9,370 bases of DNA from Candidatus Stahliibacteriota bacterium CG08_land_8_20_14_0_20_40_26 (GTDB taxonomy: Bacteria > Hydrothermota > UBA3073), in contig PEYP01000087.1 of NCBI GenBank assembly GCA_002774315.1, forward strand, positions 1 through 9,370, given 5' to 3'. Position numbers and translations under genes: made by a program. Of this stretch, positions 5,213 to 9,370 are shown in pieces. Every line of letters begins with the position of its first letter. Position 1 is the first letter of the stretch. Under the pieces are notes generated by a model, which ran no database searches, was not told where the DNA came from, and was given only the letters and a program-made list of their open reading frames with translations.

Positions 5213-7615
5213 TTAACCCACTTTGGACACAGTAGGTTTGGGGATGGAGGTTACAAATTTGAGGGATTCGCCATCCCTGTCTACAAGTATATGGCCTTTC
5301 CCCGCTACAAGGAGTTTGTCCGAAAGTGGGTCCTCAAGTAGCCTTTGAATTGAGCGCTTTAGCGGTCTTGCCCCGTACTCAGGATCAAATCCCTTCTCGA
5401 TAAGTAATTCCTTTGCCTCACTGCTAATTTCAACCGTAAAACCCTTTGCCTTCACCCTGTCAATCACTTCTTTTACAAGTATATCCACAATTTTGCCCAT
5501 TTCTTTTCTTCCGAGGGCGTTAAAGACCACAATTTCGTCTATCCTGTTTAAAAATTCAGGGTTGAATACCTTTTTTACCTCAGACATAAGAAATATCTTT
5601 CTATCCTCAACTTTCTCGCCTGCTCCAAATCCTATCTCCTTTCCTATCTCTTTCGTGCCTATGTTTGATGTAAGGATTATACAGGTATTCTTGAAATCAA
5701 TATGTCTGCCGAATGAATCCGTCAGGACACCATTTTCGAGTATCTGCAAGAGAATATTGAATATGTCAGGATGTGCCTTCTCTATTTCGTCAAAGAGAAT
5801 AACCGAATAGGGCCTTCTCCTCATCCTTTCCGTCAACTGTCCTCCCTCATCGTACCCAATGTATCCTGGCGGTGCACCTATTAGTTTTGAAAGGTTGAAT
5901 CTCTCTATGTATTCGCTCATATCGAGCTTAATGAGAGCGGATTCACTGTCAAATAGAAATTCGGCAAGTTTTTCTGCAAGGTATGTCTTGCCAACTCCTG
6001 TTGGACCAAGAAATATGAACGAGCCAATTGGACGTCTGGGGTCTTTTAACCCTGCCCTTGCCCTTTTTATTGCCATTGCGATTACCTTTATCGCTTCATC
6101 CTGACCAACAACCTTCTTGCTGAGTTCTGATTCCATCTTTAACAACCTCTCCTGCTCCTTTATTTCTATACGGGTAAGGGGAATACTTGTCCACAGGGAA
6201 ACGACTTTCCTGATGTCTTCTACTACAACCTTTGCAGTTTTCAATTGTTTTCCTTCCATCAAGAGCTGTAACCCCTTCTCAAGTTTTTTCTGCTTGTCAC
6301 GGAGTTTGGCAGCAAGTTCAAAGTTCTGTCGCATAACCTCCTCTTCCTTTCTTTTTAATAGGTCTTCTACATGCTTCCTGAGATTGGCGGTCTCCTTTGA
6401 ATGTGTTCCTTTCAACTTGACCCTGCTACCTGCCTCATCAATGACATCAATTGCCTTATCCGGCAGAAATCTATCTGTGATATATCTATCAGACAGTTCG
6501 ACCGCTTCCTTGAGTGCCTCATCTGTGTAGATAACATTGTGGTATTCTTCGTACTTGCGTTTAAGCCCCTTTAGAATTTTTAGTGTAGACTCTTTATCAG
6601 GAGGGTTTACCATTACAGGCTGAAACCTGCGTTCAAGTGCTCCATCTCTTTCAATGTACTTCCTGTATTCAGACAGAGTTGTTGCGCCTATACACTGTAT
6701 TTCTCCCGCAGCAAGAGCGGGTTTCAGCATATTTGATGCGTCTATTGCCCCTTCCGCTGCACCTGCACCAACAAGGGTGTGAACCTCATCTATAAAGAGA
6801 ATTATATTCTTGCGTGTCTTTATCTCTTGGAGGATTGCCTTCAGCCTTTCCTCAAACTGTCCCCTGTATTTTGTGCCCGCAACGACCAGAGAGAGATCGA
6901 GGGTAAGCAACCTCTTATTTAAGAGAACAGCCGGAACATTACCCTGTGCAATTCTCTCTGCTATGCCCTCAACTATCGCGGTCTTACCTACACCCGGTTC
7001 TCCTATAAGGACGGGATTGTTCTTCTTCCTCCTGCATACTATCTGAATCACGCGTTCTATCTCTTCGTTCCTGCCTATTATTGGGTCGAGCATTTCCTCT
7101 CTTGCAAGTTTTGTAATATCCCTTGTGAAAAAGTCGAGTGCGGGTGTTTTAGAGGATTTCTTTTTCTTATCTTTAGGAGTACCGAGAAGATCCAGAATTG
7201 TGTCTTTCGCGGTATTCTTGTCAATAGAGAAGGATGACAATATCTGAAATGCCCCCAAGGATGGTATAGAAAGTATTGCAAGCAAGAGGTGCTCTGTGCC
7301 TATGTAGTCATGCCCCAGCTCGCTTGCTTCGATCTCAGCCTGCTTCAGTACTGTGCGTGCATCTTCGCTCAGTACGGGTGATATGGATATAAATGTTGAG
7401 TTATCTGGGTAGTTATGGCCGGCATCTATCTCATCAATGATGTCGTCTATGCTTACACCGAGTCTTGCAAATACATTTGCTGCTACTCCCTCGCCTTCTT
7501 TGATGATCCCCAGAAGTATATGTTCACTGTCTATGGAGTCGTCCCCCCGTCTTATTGCCTCATTTCTTGCAATCGAGAGGACTTTTACAACCCTGGGTGT
7601 GTATTTTTCGTTCAT
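5213..7615 (-). CDS. clpC: ClpC-type AAA+ unfoldase, ATPase subunit of the Clp protease
   Basis: An 800-residue Hsp100 unfoldase that threads substrates into ClpP. Domain order: Clp N repeats (about 1-145); AAA-1 with Walker A GEPGVGKT (205-212) and Walker B FIDEVH (274-279); a UVR-like middle segment (about 411-449, RKEEEVMRQNFELAAKLRD), which marks ClpC rather than ClpB or ClpA; AAA-2 with GPTGVGKT (537-544) and ILFDEIEKAH (606-615); then the C-terminal small domain. The ClpP-docking tripeptide is IGF (661-663). No truncation or lost catalytic residue is seen. Length is close to the usual 810 or so. The ATG overlaps the stop of the DUF151 gene as ATGA, so the two are translationally coupled. 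No ctsR, mcsA or mcsB, the Firmicutes partners, are nearby; instead clpC sits at the end of a ribosomal-protein operon, so its control is probably not CtsR-like. Confidence 0.97.
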   Translation of the reverse strand: MNEKYTPRVVKVLSIARNEAIRRGDDSIDSEHILLGIIKEGEGVAANVFARLGVSIDDIIDEIDAGHNYPDNSTFISISPVLSEDARTVLKQAEIEASELGHDYIGTEHLLLAILSIPSLGAFQILSSFSIDKNTAKDTILDLLGTPKDKKKKSSKTPALDFFTRDITKLAREEMLDPIIGRNEEIERVIQIVCRRKKNNPVLIGEPGVGKTAIVEGIAERIAQGNVPAVLLNKRLLTLDLSLVVAGTKYRGQFEERLKAILQEIKTRKNIILFIDEVHTLVGAGAAEGAIDASNMLKPALAAGEIQCIGATTLSEYRKYIERDGALERRFQPVMVNPPDKESTLKILKGLKRKYEEYHNVIYTDEALKEAVELSDRYITDRFLPDKAIDVIDEAGSRVKLKGTHSKETANLRKHVEDLLKRKEEEVMRQNFELAAKLRDKQKKLEKGLQLLMEGKQLKTAKVVVEDIRKVVSLWTSIPLTRIEIKEQERLLKMESELSKKVVGQDEAIKVIAMAIKRARAGLKDPRRPIGSFIFLGPTGVGKTYLAEKLAEFLFDSESALIKLDMSEYIERFNLSKLIGAPPGYIGYDEGGQLTERMRRRPYSVILFDEIEKAHPDIFNILLQILENGVLTDSFGRHIDFKNTCIILTSNIGTKEIGKEIGFGAGEKVEDRKIFLMSEVKKVFNPEFLNRIDEIVVFNALGRKEMGKIVDILVKEVIDRVKAKGFTVEISSEAKELLIEKGFDPEYGARPLKRSIQRLLEDPLSDKLLVAGKGHILVDRDGESLKFVTSIPKPTVSKVG

Positions 7616-8100
7616 AGCTTGAATTTACCGAAGGTTTCTGGTGTCAATTTTTCAAGATTTTTTTGCAGTCCCTTGTCAAGGATAAAACTACCGCCTGTCT
7701 CCATAACATTCTCTTCTACATATATCTTGGCATTGAATCTCAGAGCAATAGCAATAGAGTCCGATGGTCTCGCATCTATTTCATATATGGAGTTACCTCT
7801 TGTTATATGTATTCTGGCGTAAAAGGTGCCATTTTTAACTTCCTGGATAATCACATTCTGAATATCAGCATCAAGAATCTTTATGAGTGTCTTCATAAGG
7901 TCATGGGTTATCGGTCGTTCCAGAATCTGATGGTGTTTAGCAAGGGATATTGACATTGCCTCAGAAGTTCCTATCCATACAGGTAAGATGCGGTCTCCTG
8001 CACATTCCTTCAAAAATAAGATAGGGGTATTTAGGAGCTTATCAATGTATATTTCATCTACCTCTACCTCTATTAAGTTTCCTCTCTTGATACTACCCAT
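7612..8100 (-). CDS. Bifunctional nuclease family protein (DUF151)
   Basis: A 162-residue protein of the DUF151/BFN family (PF02577), whose tested members are reported to have DNase and RNase activity; the physiological role in bacteria is unclear. Family marks include the opening IEVEVDEIYID (10-20), PILFLKE (26-32), RILPVWIGTSEA (37-48), the RPITHDLM segment and the ARPSDSIAIALRFNAKIYV block (residues about 110-128), which is the most conserved part. The C-terminal UVR domain of some homologues is absent. It overlaps the end of rplI by 28 nt and the start of clpC by 4 nt, so it is translated from the same polycistronic message. The chosen ATG has only a poor Shine-Dalgarno (CAAG), but no better start is seen without losing the first beta strand. 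Confidence 0.9.
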   Translation of the reverse strand: MGSIKRGNLIEVEVDEIYIDKLLNTPILFLKECAGDRILPVWIGTSEAMSISLAKHHQILERPITHDLMKTLIKILDADIQNVIIQEVKNGTFYARIHITRGNSIYEIDARPSDSIAIALRFNAKIYVEENVMETGGSFILDKGLQKNLEKLTPETFGKFKL

Positions 8101-8525
8101 ATCTTGAGGTTTGCGTAAACATCAGGATGGAGGCGTATTTTTATGGTGTACACGCCCAGTTCCTTTATGGGCTCGTCTATAATAATAGACCTGTGGTCTA
8201 TTTTGTATCCCTCCCCCTTTAACGCCTCTGATACCAATCCTGAGGTGACAGAGCCAAAAAGCTTGTTATTTTCGCCTGCCTCCATCGGGACAGTGATAGA
8301 TAAAGATTCTATGCGGGATTTTAGTGCTTCTGCTTTAAGTCTTTCCTTTGCCTGTTTCCGTTCTGCTATCTTCTTCCTTTCTGCGTATATCTTTAGGTTT
8401 GTCTCGTTATAGGCACAGGCAAGCCCCTGAGGAATAAGCCAGTTTCTCGCGTACCCATCCTTAACCACTTTGGTTTCCCCTTCGTTACCAAGTCCCTGGA
8501 CAGCTTTTGTAAGTATAATCTTCAT
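8073..8525 (-). CDS. rplI: 50S ribosomal protein bL9
   Basis: A 150-residue large-subunit protein with the classic dumbbell layout. The N-terminal 23S rRNA-binding domain contains MKIILTKAVQGLGNEGETK and GYARNWLIPQGLA (24-36). A long charged connecting helix follows (about 41-75, KIYAERKKIAERKQAKERLK). The C-terminal domain has NNKLFGSVTS (about 86-95) and ends in LHPDVYANLKIWV. The start was set at 8525 because MKIILT is the family N terminus and GGGGGAG lies just upstream. A frame extension of 24 residues further upstream is not family-like. It lies 43 bp after rpsR, and its 3' end overlaps the DUF151 gene. Confidence 0.97.
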   Translation of the reverse strand: MKIILTKAVQGLGNEGETKVVKDGYARNWLIPQGLACAYNETNLKIYAERKKIAERKQAKERLKAEALKSRIESLSITVPMEAGENNKLFGSVTSGLVSEALKGEGYKIDHRSIIIDEPIKELGVYTIKIRLHPDVYANLKIWVVSREET

Positions 8526-8568
8526 AACTCCCCCTGTACAGCAGTAGTGAACGAATAGTAATCGTTTT

Positions 8569-8775
8569 TTACCTTGGGGTGAACGGCAGTAATGCAATAA
8601 TTCTTGCCCTTTTTATCGCCCTCCCCACAGCCCTCTGATGCTTTGCACAAAGCTTTGTCAGCCGTTTTGGCATTATTTTATAGGAGGGTGTCATAAACTT
8701 TCTTAGAAGCTGGACATTTTTATAATCTACAACTTCATTGGTCTTGCAAAAATAACACTTATTACTACTATTCAT
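8569..8775 (-). CDS. rpsR: 30S ribosomal protein bS18, zinc-binding (C+) form
   Basis: A 68-residue small-subunit protein that pairs with bS6 on the platform of the 30S subunit. The core reads VDYKNVQLLRKFMTP, KIMPKRLTKLCAKHQRAVGRAIKRARIIALLPF, a nearly canonical bS18. C7 and C10 (CYFC) plus C43 and H45 (CAKH) form a likely zinc site, so this is the C+ version rather than the cysteine-free one. A strong GGAGGT Shine-Dalgarno lies 3 nt before the ATG and is partly inside a hairpin. The gene lies between ssb and rplI, the standard rpsF operon order. Confidence 0.97.
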   Translation of the reverse strand: MNSSNKCYFCKTNEVVDYKNVQLLRKFMTPSYKIMPKRLTKLCAKHQRAVGRAIKRARIIALLPFTPR

Positions 8776-8782
8776 AGGACCT

Positions 8783-8812
8783 CCAATCTACCTGTCGGTA
8801 GACAGGTATTGG
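8783..8812 (-). promoter_or_regulatory. Leader hairpin overlapping the rpsR ribosome binding site
   Basis: On the minus-strand RNA, CCAAU followed by ACCUGUC pairs with GACAGGU and, after a 2-nt AG bulge, with AUUGG. This makes 12 base pairs closed by a 4-nt UACC loop. The 3' arm ends with the first two G of the rpsR Shine-Dalgarno GGAGGU (8784-8779), so folding should limit ribosome access. Such a placement suits translational control of bS18, for example autoregulation, but protein binding is inference. The central TACCTGTC palindrome may also be a dispersed repeat. Confidence 0.55.
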
Positions 8813-8833
8813 TTCAATCCGTTGGCTAAGGGA
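8813..8833. repeat. 21-bp palindromic repeat, degenerate copy after ssb
   Basis: This segment matches 19 of 21 bases of the segment at 8937-8957, including TCCGTTGGCTAA, and lies between ssb and rpsR. One change (C to G) weakens the 6-bp stem seen in the other copy. Confidence 0.75.
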
Positions 8834-8855
8834 TAGGAGACACTAAACAGGTATC

Positions 8856-9335
8856 TTAAAAAGGTAAGTCTTCGTCTTCTTCTTGTCCACGGGATTCTGC
8901 GAGTTGGGTCTCATTTTGTACAGCATTCTTCGAACCTTCAGTCCGTTGGCTAACGGAGGGTTCCTCAATATTGGGGGACTCAACTTCTCCCTTTGTAAGG
9001 TCCTGGACAGTCAATGCGATTATATCTATTGCGGATCTTTTCTGGCCATCGGGTGTTTCCCAGGAACGACTTTGAAGGCGTCCCTCAACAAAAACTGCGC
9101 TACCTTTGTGTAATCTTTCTCCCATCCTCTCGGCAAGTTCTCTCCATGCAGTAACTCTCACAAAGGTCGTGTCTTCCTGCCATTCGCCGGTCTTTTTATT
9201 TGGATATCTTCTGTTTGACGCAATCTGGAAGCTAAGAACTGCCTGTCCATCGGGTGTATATCTCAACTCCGGGTCACTGGTGAGATTACCAGTAATAAGC
9301 ACCCTGTTTATACGAGGAACTCTATACTCCGGCAT
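8856..9335 (-). CDS. ssb: Single-stranded DNA-binding protein
   Basis: A 159-residue SSB that coats single-stranded DNA and recruits replication and repair partners. The OB fold covers residues about 8-112: INRVLITGNLTSDPELRYTP, FQIASNRRY, TTFVRVTAWRELAE, VFVEGRLQSRSW and IIALTVQDL. A low-complexity Q, E and S-rich linker (about 115-150) leads to the acidic tip EEDEDLPF, the conserved partner-binding tail. The N terminus has about 8 residues before INRV, slightly longer than the MxNRV start of many SSBs; the ATG is kept because AAGGAGG lies 3 nt upstream. It overlaps the end of rpsF by 14 nt. Part of the linker (PSVSQRTE) is encoded by a palindromic repeat that recurs downstream of the gene. 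Confidence 0.97.
   Translation of the reverse strand: MPEYRVPRINRVLITGNLTSDPELRYTPDGQAVLSFQIASNRRYPNKKTGEWQEDTTFVRVTAWRELAERMGERLHKGSAVFVEGRLQSRSWETPDGQKRSAIDIIALTVQDLTKGEVESPNIEEPSVSQRTEGSKNAVQNETQLAESRGQEEDEDLPF
8937..8957. repeat. 21-bp palindromic repeat inside the ssb linker region
   Basis: TCCGTT (8942-8947) and AACGGA (8952-8957) form a perfect 6-bp stem around GGCT. The 21-bp unit recurs at 8813-8833 with two mismatches. It lies in frame in the disordered ssb linker, encoding about VSQRTE, where an insertion would be tolerated. Confidence 0.75.
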
Positions 9336-9370
9336 CTTCCTCCTTTCTTATAATACTGTATCTCAGAATA
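9322..9370 (-). CDS. rpsF: 30S ribosomal protein bS6, C-terminal end only (partial)
   Basis: Entering from the right edge, the minus strand in the frame from 9369 reads ILRYSIIRKEEDAGV and then TAG (9324-9322). The xLRYxIxRKEE ending is typical of the last beta strand and tail of bS6, and rpsF is the expected gene before ssb and rpsR. The frame overlaps the first 14 nt of ssb, and the ssb Shine-Dalgarno lies within these codons. Only 15 residues are visible, so the call depends largely on gene order. Confidence 0.8.
   Translation of the reverse strand, partial: ILRYSIIRKEEDAGV

Noticed and set aside
7078..7281. A 67-codon minus-strand frame inside clpC
   Set aside because: It is an alternate frame of the conserved ClpC coding region with no recognisable content.
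8526..8597. A 24-residue N-terminal extension of bL9, overlapping the end of rpsR
   Set aside because: MKIILTK is the family N terminus and has a GGGGGAG ribosome binding site; the extension has no bL9 character.
1..9370. tRNA, rRNA, riboswitch, insertion sequence or prophage genes
   Set aside because: No cloverleaf, rRNA block, known aptamer pattern, transposase, integrase or phage structural gene could be recognised in either strand.

Overview
The window is a gene-dense bacterial chromosome segment in which every recognisable gene lies on the minus strand, so transcription runs from the right edge to the left. The base composition is moderately AT-rich by eye. bS6, SSB, bS18, bL9 and ClpC are all clearly bacterial. 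A PIN-domain protein-only RNase P (HARP), an Fe-S type PurF, a type 2 PyrF and several short palindromic dispersed repeats fit an uncultured or deep-branching, possibly thermophile-related, bacterium. The sequence alone does not fix the phylum.

Right part (about 9370 to 5213): a tightly packed translation and proteostasis operon, rpsF (only its last codons) - ssb - rpsR - rplI - DUF151 bifunctional nuclease - clpC. Three junctions overlap: rpsF/ssb by 14 nt, rplI/DUF151 by 28 nt, and DUF151/clpC by the 4-nt ATGA. The rpsR ribosome binding site abuts a strong hairpin, and the disordered SSB linker carries a palindromic repeat that recurs just after the gene.

Middle (5130 to 2883): two nucleotide-synthesis genes, purF (first committed step of purine synthesis, with the four cysteines of the [4Fe-4S] class) and pyrF (last step of UMP synthesis). 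They are separated by a small hairpin. The last codon and stop of pyrF lie inside a GC-rich palindromic repeat, with a second copy 43 bp further on.

Left part (2882 to 1): an accessory stretch. It holds the 5' end of a DNA methyltransferase gene, cut off just before where its catalytic motif should be. This is joined directly, out of frame, to what reads as the degraded 3' end of a type III restriction (Res) gene. I interpret it as the scar of a deleted type III-like restriction-modification locus. It is followed by an intact AlbA_2 / HATPase-like protein with an in-frame 12-bp VTPQ repeat. Last comes the HARP gene, whose upstream region carries two 19-bp inverted repeats centred 21 bp apart. 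The left one is a perfect palindrome containing TATAAT, which suggests a repressor-controlled promoter.

The most rewarding items are the HARP gene with its tandem operator, the mod'-res' deletion scar, and the dispersed palindromes that have entered or ended genes.
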